Source of the DNA: Coniferiporia sulphurascens
Taxonomy: Eukaryota > Basidiomycota > Agaricomycetes > Hymenochaetales > Hymenochaetaceae
Reading direction: 5' to 3'
NCBI GenBank assembly: GCA_002794785.1
Contig: NBBA01000008.1
Coordinates: 62,001-126,000, forward strand
Length of the DNA: 64,000 nucleotides
Both the position numbers and the translations under genes were made by a program. This document shows, in pieces, positions 46,883-59,704 of this stretch. Positions within the stretch are counted from its first letter, which is position 1. Each line of letters starts with the position of its first letter. The notes under the pieces were generated by a model, which was not told the origin of the DNA, made no database searches, and was given only the letters and a program-made list of their open reading frames with translations.

Positions 46883-49800
46883 TCAATAACCCTGGGTGAA
46901 ATCTCGCAATGTTTCCTGACTCATAATCCCCTGATCGGCAGACAGACTCTTGAAAGGAGTTGGGATGGAATTTGAGAACTTTTTTATAGTCTCCAACCGC
47001 GCCCGCCAGTTGGTTACGATTTCGTTTCGCTCGGTGTCCCTGTACGTATCCTTGAATATCGAGGCATACCAGTCCGCGACGAGGCTGATCTGCCGGACAA
47101 GAGTTGAAAGACTTCGCGCAGACACGATTTTGTAGTCACCGATCGGTGAGAAAATGGACATTCCCTCTGCACGCTGCACACTAAGCTTGAAGTATTCGTT
47201 TTCATGTAGACTGTTTGAGTATGCCGCGATTGCGCCGCGAGAATGTGGCTCGATAACCAAATTTACGAATTGGAATTCGGTTGTGAGCGTGTCGAATTTG
47301 TATGGTAACCCGGAATCGTTCCACACGATGCGCACGAGGTCGTTGCCAATATGCCGTTTCTTCAAGTTGCAATGCTCGTCGTGCGGGTGATTTGGCATCA
47401 TTGTCGCGGCATGGTACAGAACCTGCCCAGTGTCATCCCACCAGGCGTATGCATATTCACCATCTTCGCTTGCATCTAGTCCGCCCGTATACACATCGAG
47501 CTGACCGTCAATTTTTATGAGTCTGCCGATGCCCTCGAGGAACCTGGTATATGCTAACGACCCTCGAGTATTTCGAAGGATCTCCGTCTCGTCAGTCTGC
47601 CCAGGAGCAACATACAGTATTCCTACTTTATGCGTGTCGATGACTGGAGTCCGATCCAGGGTTCTCAGCGTTTGACCCAAAGCACGTTCATCACGAACAA
47701 TTTTTCCTCTGTTCCCCTGGTGACGGATATCCGGGTACGCAGAGAGTTGTAAGGGAAAGTAAGACGGATCCATATCGACGTGTTTTCGCCTCTGGGAAGG
47801 TGCAGAGCCACTCCAAACATAGCCCGTCATCGGATCTGGCCTAGTATCATCTTCCGCATCTTCTGACGGTCCCGCCCCATTTTCTCCGGCCTAGGGAAAC
47901 TTCAGTAAGCATCACCTTACGAGCGAATCTGACTCACGCTTGCGTCTGAAGGTTCAATTCCGGGTGGTGGCGGAAGTTCGGCCGGTGTGATTATTGGGCC
48001 ACATGTTCGGGGGTCTCTATCCATCATGAGACTTGCGGGTATAGTAATCATATCGGGATTTACGTCGCCCAAGTCTACGAGCGGCACGTTTTCGTTCTTA
48101 ATCAGGAATTTGGTTTTTCCAGACGCCCTACGACTAATGACTTCGAACCACCCTGCCTTTGCCAATAGACGAATAGTGACGATTGAATAGCCCATCACCC
48201 ATGTCTTCTCTTGAACAATCTCTGGGTTTTCTGAGCCTACCACTGAAGAGGAGAGGATATCACCCAGTAAAGATGGCGCCGGTTTGGGGTCGGCATTCGC
48301 GTAAGTATATCGAGCAAGGAAATCAAAACAGACTTCTGTTGGATGATCAACCTCTCCTCGACCCTCGTTCGCCAATAACAGCTGTCGTGTGATGAACTGA
48401 ACGTGCCGAGGCCTATCCGCGAGCTTCAAGGCCAAAAACCAGGTGTACAAGACAGAGTACGATAAGATCCGCACATGCTGGGACAAAGAGAACTGGAACT
48501 CGTTGTGTGTTTCCAAACGGTTGTGGTGCTGAAGATACTGGAGAGCGACCGCAAATACCATCTTAAAGTCATTTTCTGTGAAATTGGAGTACATGTGTGG
48601 CAGAGATGCGAGGATGTAGAGGAAGGTGAGGATATGGACCGCCATAGAGGGGTTAGACACGATTTGGGACAGCTTCTCGAGGATCCGCGGGAGCATTTTA
48701 ATTGTCGTCGTCTCCATTTCGAAAACACATAGCGTCAGTGCATGTGTACAAACGACAACGGTTTCGCCCCTTCCACTTAAACCGGCTTGGAAGACCTCAA
48801 CAAGCGCACGTCGTTTGTTGGCATCAAACACAGTCTGATAGCTTACCAGGACCGTCAGGGCATGATAAGCTAACCCTTGCGCATCGCGTGCCTTCAGAGA
48901 TCCCGGCCACTCTTCTTGAGGAACGTACTTTCCGAGAGTGCCGTCAGAGATGCCTTTACACAGTTCGACTAGCAAATTTTCCATCGATTCGCGTGCCAAC
49001 GGACCGCACCAAAAGTGTTTGTTCGCAAGCTGTGCGGGAAGATGGACTAGGACATATGAAAGGACTTCCCAATCACGCTCTGTTTTAAGAATCTCCACGA
49101 GGACGTCAATGTAGTCCGACACCGGAAGCACGACATTTTCGTTTGGCCCTTGAGGGTCATAAGTAATAAGCAGCTGACTGCCTTTGCCGGAATTTAAGAG
49201 TGAGAAGGGTACGGTATCTGGGATTGCCCATAGCTGACTGCGAGGTTTAGGTTTCGGGAGAAATGCTAGATGTGCGGAGGTAGCACCGGGAGCTCTAGAC
49301 CTACTCCGACTTCCCGTCCCAGACGTCCTACTTCCTCGACCTCGTGACGTGCGCCGGCCATCGCGCTCGAAAATCTGCTTCGCTCGCGCCCTATCAATGA
49401 AAACTTCGTCAGCCCGCTGTTCATCGTTTTGGCCGCTGGGACTCGGGGCGTCGCATAGCCGGCCGATGAGCTGCGCGAGTGTGGAGACCTGCTTCTCAAC
49501 CCTTGACGGTGCATGCTCAAAGAATACGCGGTGGTCACGATCCGCTCGGAGACGCAAGAGCGCTTGTACAATAGCCAGACGTGCGCGTGGGCAATGTGCC
49601 GTGCGCAAAAGCTTCAGGAGTTGCTTGAACACGAAAATAGTAAGACCCGCCTGTCGTTCCGTCATGATGCTGTCGACGAATGCAAGCTGTGTAAAGACAT
49701 CAATGAATGCTGTCACAGCCACTAGACCTCGGCACGGGATAGAGGCCGCTTCAGGGCTGGATACATGAGGAGGGGACGCGTCATTGGGAAGAATCCCCAG

Positions 49801-52422
49801 GAGCGCGAGATCTTCTGGGGTGGCAGACTGTTGTACCTGATATTGACTTTGACTACGCGAGCCGAAGGATAGTAAAGACATAATCTGTTGCATGTTACTA
49901 TTCCCTGATGCTTGGGCGTCCGGAATCGTCCTAGGAATAACAGGTGAGCCCGCTCCTGAAAGCGTTGCGTCCGAAGGTGTCAGCGGAACCAACGGAAATA
50001 CTGGCATAACCTCCGTAGGCCCAATGTTCGCCTCGACCTCGCCGTCGCAATCACAGTAACCTGATACCGACATCATAGTCACCATAATCTTGTGAATGGT
50101 GACTTCCGATAGACTTCGCGGTGTTTCATCTATTGGGGTGAACAGATCCGTGGTGTCATCTTCAGCCGCACGCAGGCCGACCTCCTCGCCAAGAAGATGC
50201 CATACAACCGCACCGTCTGCACCTTCGTTGCCTTCTTCAACGAGTCGCATCCAGAAGTCAAATATTACGCCCGCCAGCCGTCGACGATATTCCGTCATAT
50301 CTTTAACTAGTGCAAACACAGATTGTAAGGAGTCCATAACTGCGCGACGTGTTAAAGGACGAGTGGGTGCGAAAAGGGCTTGACTTCCGAGTAGTTTTTC
50401 CCAGTTGTCAATCCAGTCCGAAGAAGTAGGTTTAAGCTCATGTTTTTGCGCCATCAGCACGGGAATCCTCTTGGAATCTGCATCGGAAAGATGATCGATG
50501 ATAGAAAGGAGGATTACCGGCAGTGGTGGATCCAAATGATGAATGAACTGCCCATGACTAAGTATACCAGATAGAATGCGTATAAACGCCGTTGGAGCGG
50601 AGGCGGCATTCGTGAGGGGTATCATCATGGGCGAACTGTCATCATTCCTATAAAAGCAATAATAATAAGATAGGGAATATTAATACAAGTTCCTTCGCTT
50701 TATCGTTAATAAACACAAGCGATTCCATACTCACCGTAGCGTTCTCACGTAGCTCATCATTTCAAAAAGTGTTCGACCGAGGGCTCCCGCCGTATCATTA
50801 TCATTGAAGCCTTCATCTGATGAGTATGCGCGGTCTTCGCTCCTATCATCCAGTTCTTGAAGGACATCCTTCAAAAAGCCGGCGATTTCCTCAAAAAGCA
50901 CGTCCCTATTACCGGCTAAAGGGTACGAGGACCACGCCTGTATGGACGTGCGGAGGGAAAACGCGACCTTCCGCGCGTCCCACATGCCAGAACCCTCCAT
51001 TCGCCATGCACGTTGCGCACGATCGATGAGCTGTTGGTCTAGAGCAAGCGCAGAACCTGGCGTGCCCGCATGTGTCGCGGTTAAGGACATATCACCCTGC
51101 ACGAAGCGCATAGCCATACGATCTTCGAGGACGCGTCGGACCTGCAGACGAAGGGTACGGAGTGCACCAAGAGACGTCTTGATCTGTGTTATGGGATCCG
51201 TACTAGTTTCCACTCCAAGGGAAGAAGAGGGGACAGGCCTCATGAGCTTTCGAAGGAGAATGACACAAGTCGTTGTGTATGGACCAGAAAGGAGTGAGGC
51301 GATCATCCTGACAACACGATTCTCAGTCGATTCGTTTCTTGATGAAGACAGCGTTTCCATGGACAGGAGAGGAAGCGGCGTCATTATGGCAGAGAGAATA
51401 CGGAAGAGCATATGCATTAATGCAGGTAGGACGGAAAGAGGGAGACGTGATATCCGTGAGTCAAGAAAATCGAGATAAATAGTCGTGACGAAATGAATGG
51501 GACTTAAAGAGGCAAGTCGTTGCAACTGAGATGCCATGCCGTTGCCAAGTGGCGATGCAATATTCGTGGCTGACGACGGGTGTCGACGATGACGATTAGG
51601 CGAAGTGACATTTGGGGAGCTGTTCTCACGATGAGGCGTTGGCGGAGTCGAGGTCGAAGTCGATGTCGGAAATAAAGGATGGGACTGCTTCACTGTGTTT
51701 GGTGGTAGTTTTAAAGTTTTGTCTACCAATGTTTGATAGAATTCGAACAAGAATAGGAAGTCGCCTTCGGACATGCGGCCAGAGCACTCCAACTTGTCGA
51801 ACCAGCCAACCAGAGCAACGCTCAAAACCTCCACCGCCCGCTCCTTCTCTTGCCTTTCGGCATCATTGGAACAGTAGTCGTCAGTGGCCTGGTCCATCCA
51901 GCCAGACAGCACCTTGAGCAATACATTCTCTACCCCTATTGCTTCATCTGCGGAGGGCATAAGCGCATTCACAGCCTTGAGACGCGGCTCCCAGACTTCC
52001 TGGGACCAGATTCCGGAGACCCCGTACACAATGTCAAAGTAAATAAGCCTATCTGAAGTGGGAAGATCACCCCCGCACATGCAGTATGCAGCAAGAATAT
52101 CGAAGCCCACAGCTTGGAGCGAAGGAGGCGAGTCCACGCCGCATAGACTTGCTAGGATCGGCATTAGCGTCGGTGGAGACGGCGCAGGCGTTTGGGTTGA
52201 CAGAGCAGTAACAAGCGCACGAGCATGGTTAAGGGATGGTACAGCGGGAGGTGTCAGAAACTGGATAAGAGTGTCGATGGGTAGCGTCTGGATGGGCGCG
52301 GCGGGGGAGGATGCAAGTGACACTGAAGTGGATGAATCAGGTTTGTTCCTGCGCCAGAACGAGGTATTCGCCCTTGCCCGCGTTTTATAATTTCCATGAT
52401 TGTCCTGGTGAGTCGTAGACAT
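46883..52422 (-). CDS. TSC2: Tuberin (TSC2) orthologue, RapGAP-domain protein
   Basis: Three exons (52422-50735, 50647-47938, 47890-46883) encode 1801 aa, close to human tuberin. The N-terminal 560 aa and the middle are helical-repeat-like with Ser/Thr-rich loops. The C-terminal 335 aa are the RapGAP domain: LAYTRFLEGIGRLI, then YAYAWWDDTGQVLYH, then KKRHIGNDLVRIVW, whose Asn at about residue 1649 is the asparagine thumb that stimulates GTP hydrolysis on Rheb. With TSC1 it would restrain TORC1 at the lysosome or vacuole. The start at 52422 (MSTTHQ) is preferred; an in-frame ATG at 52458 would add 12 aa. It shares a 376-bp divergent upstream region with the thioesterase gene. Confidence 0.9.
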
Positions 52423-52798
52423 AGAACACCTTTCGTAGAGCCATGACAAAACTTTCATGAGAGGATGGAGGGTGCAGACTACGCAAGACTGCTCACCTGT
52501 GAAGCTATTCCCAGCACGTTTCCCTCTGTCATTTATCACAAGGAAAACACACAGAGTACAGCCTTCCACTTTCCTTCCTCACAGGTGCGTAAGGAGGGAC
52601 CAAACAGCAGTTCTCATGCACGAAACAACGTTGTCGACGGAGGAGACGGCAAGGAGCTATACTAACCAGCCCAAGGTACCACTGCAGGGTTACGGCAGCG
52701 TGCGTGACTCAATCACTGATCGAGCGAGTCACGGGCGCGCGCCGGCCATTCCGAGGCTTCCCGTTGCCAGGCCCTGCTCTTCAGTCCATAAATCCACA
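52423..52798. promoter_or_regulatory. Divergent promoter region, TSC2 and ACOT9-like gene
   Basis: 376 bp between opposite start codons. It must hold both promoters. No clear TATA box is seen. Confidence 0.45.
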
Positions 52799-54870
52799 AT
52801 GCTACGCGGGCATCTCCTTCGTTTTAATTCGTCAAAAGGTGGGTTTTTACATCAGTCTTTGCGTCTTAAAAAGGTCTCATACTATAGTTAGTCAGACTTT
52901 CACAACACTTCTCGAGCAGCTGCGCGCGTCTACAGAAGCCACTGTCGGTGCCTGTGACGGCGGACGCGAAGGAGGCACAAGTTGAAACTCACGATGTAAC
53001 GACAATTGATAGGCTATTAAGGGACGTCCGTAAGTCTAATATTCCGTTCGCGAGAAAAGTGACTACACAAATCTTTCCACCTCTCACTAGGCACTCGCTC
53101 GAACCCAGCTTACCGCTCGTGAATTCGTTCCGTTTGTCTATTACCGTCTCGGTCTTACAAGATTAAACGCCTTCCAGAATCATGCCTATGCGCTCCAGTC
53201 GTCCCTGGTCCGAAACTTTGCTGAACTCGAGCCCGGAGACGCCCGAAGGCCAGCCACAAACGACGCCTCCGACGAACGTATCGGAGTTACCTGCACGACG
53301 CATGCACGACTCATACGCGCAGATAGAGCTCCCCTTCGCATCCTCGCCCGAACTGCTTGAACAATATGTAAATGCGTGGGGTGGCATTCGTACAGGCAAA
53401 CTTATGGAACACCTCGATTCTCTTGCGGGATCCATCGCATACAAACACATGCTTGGTCCTACCGTCGAGACGGTAGGGAAAGTCAAGGAGCAGGGTTTTT
53501 ATATTGTTACCGCGGCAGTCGACAGGTGTGTACAGATACTCGACGTTGATTATTCTAGGTCTTAATGCGAATATACCTGCAGGCTTGACATGCTCTCTTC
53601 TCTTCACCCAGTGAGAGATATACGAATGAGTGGGCACGTCATATATACTGGCCGCAGCTCAATGGAGATCGCGGTGAAGATGGAAGCTCTGGAAAACGAT
53701 GGTGTAGAACGCATGGTAATGTTAGGTATGTATTGATTCCCTCATGATCGTCGTAACATTTAACATCTGGCTAGGACGATTCTCTATGGTATGCAGGGAT
53801 GCAACTACGCACAAGGCTCATGCCGTAAATCCTCTGGTTACATCTACACCTGAAGAAAAGGCGCTTCTCTCAATCGGTGCATGTATGTTCTCCGAGCCCC
53901 TGCCCCTGTAACGAAAACTCGCTAAGAATTCTATCCTTCAGCCCACAAAGGCCGTAAAACGCAAGTCGCTCAAAAGTCGCTTTCTCGTGTGCCTCCATCC
54001 TACGAGGAGGCGCAAGCACTACACGACGTGTACCTGAGTGGCTTGCAACAGTCCAAGGACGCCGGCGCCCTCGACGTGCGCGAGAAAGTCTGGATGTCCG
54101 ACACAAAGCTAGAGAAAACCATGTTAATGTTTCCCCAGGAGCGAAAGTGAGTTGGCGTCTCCCACGCAAGGCTTGTGTGCTAATAGTCGGTTATTGCTGA
54201 CAGCGTGCATCAGAAAGTTTTTGGAGGTAACTGCTACCGTAATTACTACCCACAATACTGTTTTATTGACAGTTTTGCAAATAAGGGTACCTCATGCGCC
54301 TTGCTTACGAAGTACGACTTCCTCCCATCAGCTTCTATTCACATAATACTCAACACTTTGAATTTCAGCTCGGCTTTGCTACTGCTGCACTCTTCTCACG
54401 CCGCCGGCTTCTTCACTTCCTTTCACTTGATGGCATCTGGTTCGAGCGGCCGGTCCCAATAGGCTCGGTCCTTCGCCTTACGGCTCAAGTCACGCACAGC
54501 AGCGACAAAGAGTATCCTGCCGTCGTGGTACGGCGTTTATCCTACACTTGATGTAACCGGAAACGCAGATTGATAGGGTTCTGTTCTTACCATTTCTAGA
54601 ATGTCTTCGTTCAAGCACGCGTCATCGACGTTAAAACCGGCACCGAGCAGCACACAAACGACTTTAAGTTTACCTGGGGCGAAACCGATCCAGGAAGTGA
54701 GCCACTTCATCGCACGGTCGTCCCACAGACCTATGCCGGTAGGTGCCAATTTGCAACGCAATTGAAGAAATGTTCTTAATTTTGCCACTGCAGAGGCGAT
54801 GGCTTGGGTAGAAGGAAAGCGCGCGCTCGAATATGGAGCCCAGATTAGAGGACTAAGGGGTTCCTGGTAG
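52799..54870 (+). CDS. Acyl-CoA thioesterase, ACOT9-like, mitochondrial
   Basis: Twelve exons encode 477 aa: 52799-52838, 52892-53029, 53091-53118, 53178-53525, 53583-53725, 53775-53882, 53942-54146, 54204-54226, 54286-54311, 54369-54527, 54600-54738 and 54794-54870. The N-terminus (MLRGHLLRFNSSKVRLSQHF) is basic, Ser-rich and free of acid residues: a mitochondrial presequence. Two hotdog domains follow, with RRMHDSYAQIELPF, GKLMEHLDSLAGSIAYKH and MSGHVIYTGRSSMEIAVKME in the first and VHQKVFGGYLMRLAYELGFATAALF with RPVPIGSVLRLTAQV in the second. It would hydrolyse acyl-CoA to free acid and CoA in the matrix. Exons of 23-28 nt are needed for frame continuity. Confidence 0.9.
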
Positions 54871-54988
54871 CAAACAATTCACTTGCTTTTATCATTTTTA
54901 TAGATCAGCCTACCTAGAATACTAGCTACTTGCAAGAATAGATCTCACTGCGAATATATTACACATCTTACATTGTATATTTAGTTTC
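54871..54988. other. Tail-to-tail intergenic region
   Basis: 118 AT-rich bases between the stop codons of two convergent genes; 3' ends may overlap. Confidence 0.6.
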
Positions 54989-56741
54989 TTACGCCATGTA
55001 CAACACTGTGACATGCCCGCCAACGGACCCTAACGCTATACAGCCTCGACTTTCGACATAGTCCATGGCAGTCCACGTTGCGGAAAGTTGATTTAAGTCA
55101 TGATAAAGCTGTAGCGTATGGACTCCTTCGATCCCCTCCCCCGTAATGGCTGCATCCCCAACATTTTCATCGCTTGCAGCGAAAGGCCCCGGGAAAACTG
55201 CGGCACAGAGCGTCTGCGTAACTGACATACTGATATCGTTACTGGGGTGTCGGCGGCGACGCGGATGAACCCACAGCGCAGTTCCGGCGGCGCCGAGAGC
55301 GAGAGTAGTACAGCGCAGGAAAAAGACACGCCTCGATGGAATCCTAGACGCAAGTACAGGCGGGAATATGTATGGACTTCTGTGAGGCTGTGTGGACAGC
55401 TTAGCAGACTCCGGGACCAATGTGGGTGACTGAACCTCCGAGGACGTAAGATAGGGATTGGCACTCTTGTTGTCAGCTTGTGCGGCTTGGCAAGAACCCG
55501 AAACGAAGTTAGGATTGGGGTAAAGGATGTATCTGTTCAGAGAATGAATATCGGTTGCCCAAGGGTCGCCGCTCTCTGCGCGAACGAGAATCGCTATTGG
55601 CGGGTAAGGGTAACCGGCGAACTCGGGCAAAGGTGCAACAGCGATGCCATCTATCCAGCCGAATGTGAACGTCTCCAAAGGCCGAAGGATCGGAGCCAGG
55701 CTATCAGGTGGACTCAATTCGACCGTTGGAAAAAGATCAATAGACCGAGAGCGCGCAACGAGGATACCTGAGTGCACGAATAAAACTTGCAGGCATTTAT
55801 CCCGCTTTCCCTGTGTCAATGCACAGCTTTGATAATAATAAAATTGAGTTGGCGCATACCGGAGTTTCTCCCTCGTTCCCTTCAGTGTTCTGCAGAACGG
55901 CACAATATCCGGTTTTCCAGTTTAATATGCGAATTTCAGATGATTCATCACTAATTGCCACGATATCACCATCGAAAGAGACTGGCTTGTAGCTCGTTTC
56001 AATGATCTTCGCCGTCTCAAAGACTACCTGTTGCGTGCCAGGGATAGGGTTGATAGATTGTATTTCAAGTCTTTGCTGCCTAATAACAGCTGATCGTAAA
56101 CGAGTGCAGTGAATGCGACATGGACGTACCCATTCTGCACGATAGATACAACCATACACGTATCAGCTTCCCTGTCTGAATTTACGACCATCTCCTTTAC
56201 AGTAGCACCCTTGTACGACCACTCCCCAACCCTCTTCGGACAGCCATGCTCGACCAGCTTCAAGTCCCAGCACCCGATCACTGGCCAGATCCCGTCAGAG
56301 AGCGTTAAAATCCACTCGTGGTCCCTCTTGAGTACAAATCTGACTTCAAGGAGACCATTTAATGGGCTGCCTGCGAAGGACAGCACACGAGCAGGTGCGG
56401 GGTTTGGAGAAGACCACGTTGCCTTCAAGTGTAGGGCATGGCGCGTTTGTTCTTCGAGAGCTGTTGCGCCGAGATCATCAATGGATTTGCAGTCAACAGG
56501 CAGTCTTTTTTGGAGCACATAGCGAGTGCATGCATTCAGCCAAACGGCTCGGAGGTGGGAAAGGGCATTAAGGCGTTTACAAGTCTGCAGGGTCAGCCCA
56601 GAACGCGTCAGAACTGGGGAGGAGACGGCGGGGTACTTATTAGCACCTCACTTGTCGTAACCCAAGAATCTCTTTCACTTGTAGATGTTCGAACACAACT
56701 AAGAGAATGTCATCGATTAATTCGAGCAAGCTTAAGGACAT
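54989..56741 (-). CDS. F-box protein
   Basis: Exons 56741-56652, 56584-56130, 56079-55860 and 55810-54989 encode 528 aa. The first 50 residues are an F-box: LLELIDDILLVVFEHLQVKEILGLRQTCKRLNALSHLRAVWLN. The rest is beta-rich with repeated hydrophobic strands (WILTLSDGIWPVIGCWDL, DIVAISDESSEIRILNW, GCIALGSVGGHVTVLY), suggesting a degenerate beta-propeller for substrate binding. The F-box would bind Skp1 in an SCF ubiquitin ligase. The target is unknown. Intron 2 was placed at GTACGT...TTATTAG because other choices break the frame. Confidence 0.82.
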
Positions 56742-57142
56742 CGGTGTGTGGTGGTTTACAGAGAAGGTGTAGCATGCTTATCACATACAGAGTCTTACAT
56801 AACTCACCATTACTCATCGCGACGCGGCAATAGCCGGAAACCGTAGTAACTGCAAAAACAAACAAGCAATATTAATAGTCGCTTCATTTTTTTCAATATA
56901 CAATATTTCCTGGCAGTTAGGGAGAGTTTATACACAACCTTGCATTCTGCATAGCACACTCTTTCTGATGATGACCTGTAGGGATCATCTTACGGTACTC
57001 GTACAACCATAGTTTAAAAAAACATGGCGTGAACAAAAGATACGACAACCATAGCAGACCTTTTAAACAGACGTAATTGGAATATTGGACAGAACCGGTC
57101 GAAGATGGACGGAAGTTTAAAAACAGACAGTTGGATTGAGTG
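56742..57142. other. Intergenic, upstream of the F-box gene
   Basis: About 400 AT-rich bases containing the F-box gene promoter and the lipase 3' flank. A short upstream exon (ATGAGTAATG at about 56815) is conceivable but not needed. Confidence 0.45.
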
Positions 57143-58408
57143 CTATAACTGGAAAAGGAAAATAATACATTCAGTCATCAAGAAGACGATCGTATTGTTC
57201 AAGAAGCACATACTCTGCCCGAAGTAACGCAAGTGGGCGTCATCGATTCCGAGCGACGGGATTGAATCGCTGCAAGTTGGATCCTCACGACCAGAGCATA
57301 CCTTGACGTTGGCGGCATCCGTGTCTTTAAAAGACGGTGTTAATCAAAGTCAGCCACCCTTCAGCCATATATCTTACTCGGATCCTGGAATACCCAGTAT
57401 TGGGTCTCACTATTGCAGAGAAAACCGTAAGCATTGACCCTTTTTCTGTAAAGAAGTTTTGAACTTACTGATGTTCATACCCAAACAGAATCGGCGGAAT
57501 AGTAGGTACGCCATCTGCGCAGTATTAGACATGAATAATCCCCGGACGTACTCTTGGGAGATTGAAGCTTACCATAAGTCTCGACGGCTTTACAACGTAC
57601 AAACACAAACGATTAATAATAGTCAATTAAAGCGCGTAAGGAGTAAGCCAGCATACTTCTGTAGATGTTATCAGCGCCGATTAGGTTCTCCGCAAGAGAC
57701 GCGTAGCCTGGGTTGCCAGTCCTCGGCTGGCCAAATGTATACACTTTCAAGGGGACATTGGGAAAGTTTGACGCCAGCGAGATCCCACCAAGTGAGGCCA
57801 ATGCAGCGCCGAGAGAGTGCCCAGTCGATATGAGTGAGTACGACGGGTATTCATTGAGTTGGTCTGAGACGGTGGAAATGACCGTTTCTGCGACGCTGTT
57901 GAACGCTGTGAGGAAACCCTGGTGTGCCTGTACGCCGTCCGTATTTTCGACTCCAGGGGAGGAGAAATCCACCAACAAGAAATCAAGATCTTCAATAATC
58001 AACCAATTATTCGTCAGTATTAGACATAGTCGTCATCTTCGGAAGTTTATATCTAACCTGTAACGAAATCCTGTAGCTGAATGCTTCCCCTATACGCTAC
58101 GATGATTTCTTCCCGGGAATCATCGCGAGTGATATACCCTTGAGTATTAGTAAGGTCATCATTGAACTAAGGGAATGATTCGTCAAGAGCCGGAAATATC
58201 AGTTATTTCGAATACGCACCTGCGTGATCAAAGTAGTTCCCAGAGGAACAGGGCAGAAGAGCTGGTAGGCACCAGACGCAAACTGCACGTATCTCTCAAA
58301 GTCATCCATGAGCGACTGAGAAATACTACGCGTCTGCATAGGCGCAGGCACGGCAAGAACCGACGCAGCAAGGGCGACAACTTGAACGATGAAGCGCGTT
58401 GAAAACAT
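57143..58408 (-). CDS. Secreted class 3 lipase
   Basis: Seven exons encode 313 aa: 58408-58220, 58166-58058, 57989-57657, 57587-57573, 57514-57469, 57445-57378 and 57324-57143. The signal peptide is RFIVQVVALAASVLAVPAP. The lipase_3 core reads GYITRDDSREEIIVAYRGS, then STGHSLGAALA with the nucleophile Ser158. Asp216 (YGDGVPTIPP) and His284 (DDAHLRYF) complete the triad in the usual order and spacing. TFGQPRTGNPGYA is the typical strand after the elbow. The enzyme would hydrolyse triacylglycerols or other esters outside the cell. Exon 4 is only 15 nt, and the codon of the catalytic Asp spans the following intron. The last 20 residues are hydrophobic and unusual, so a further 3' intron is possible. 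Confidence 0.88.
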
Positions 58409-59704
58409 GATGTTTACGGAGCCCCAAGAGAGACCTCAGGAGTAATCTACCTGCACCCTCTGGTTTTTAACTGTTTCACCCGTCGTCAGGAAATCCAAGT
58501 AGGATCCAATTTCGGCCTGTCGTGAGCTGCATGGGAGGCAACCGGAAGAAAACGATAGCCATGAGCCGAATCGATTGACGAGATTCGTGGGTTCGACCAG
58601 CTCTAGCGCAAGAAGTTCGCGGTCACCGGATCATTGCATTTTCAACGCTTAAACTTTCAGGGGTGTATATGCATTGTATGATCGTCAAGTGAGGTGTCCG
58701 ATTCTGATCAATTGGTTATGCGGGGTAGCTACGTGGGGAAATAAGGAGTACTCAGTGACTCACCTGCATTACGTGACATAAATACCGACTCGAAGTCAAT
58801 TCATCGGATCGAACTTGAAGCAAGTCATAGTCAATTACACAGATCCCCATTTCGCCCTTACCGTCCTTAGAGTGCTGTCAGACGTGGTTACAGCCAAGAA
58901 CAAGGTCACTCCCGTTAATAAAAAGGAATGAAACTGGAGTGAGAGAGGACGCAGTTAGTCACGGTGCTAGAAGCCACACGTTTCTGGTTCAGGGAAGAGA
59001 TTTCCCACCAACAAGCCTGATTGAACAACGAAAATTTTCAAATTGCGCGCCTCATAAAAATAAAGACCATTCTAAAGGATGAGAACCAGTGAGGGCAACA
59101 AGACAGCATGCGTCCAAGGGCCAGAAATTCAGTGGTCGTATTCACATGTCCAGGGCCAGTTCGTGTGACCTGGCAGAAGAGTACTTGAGCGACCGCCCTT
59201 AAGCGATTCGAACGCGGATTCAGAGTAAGGAATCAATTGCTTGAACGAATCAGATGCCTGCAGTGCACAGGTGACCAGTAGTTAAAAGACGGCAAGTGGT
59301 AGAATAAGCTTTACGCGATGACTGTGATTAATCTTGCGAGACGGTAGCTGTATAAGTGCCAGTGACACACTGGCAATTGAAGATTCTAGATTGGGACCGA
59401 CGGCGAACCAATTGCGCAGCCGCATCCACGTGATATCGTACAACTAGCACCAGGTCCCGGCAAAGGTCTACGTCCGAGTCCTGTAATAGTACATACCAAC
59501 GATGTAACGTACAATACAATACCGCGTGTAAAATTATGAGACCGGCCGAGATAAGTAACAATCAATATAGTAAAGCTATTTATTCTAAGTAATTGCAAAC
59601 GGTTTGAGTCACAGCCGTATACGGTCTAGAGTCCAGACCAACTTGAATTTCCCTTGAGCTCTCCGACGAGTCTTTTGAGTAACCCGAGAATAAATTTGGC
59701 TCAG
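58409..59704. other. Intergenic, no gene supported
   Basis: The first few hundred bases are the lipase promoter. A minus-strand stretch at 59328-59600 has Cys-rich short frames in two phases but no motif or start I trust. Confidence 0.45.

Noticed and set aside
59328..59600. Cys-rich frames downstream of the helicase
   Set aside because: Two different frames look equally protein-like and neither has a start, motif or splice logic.
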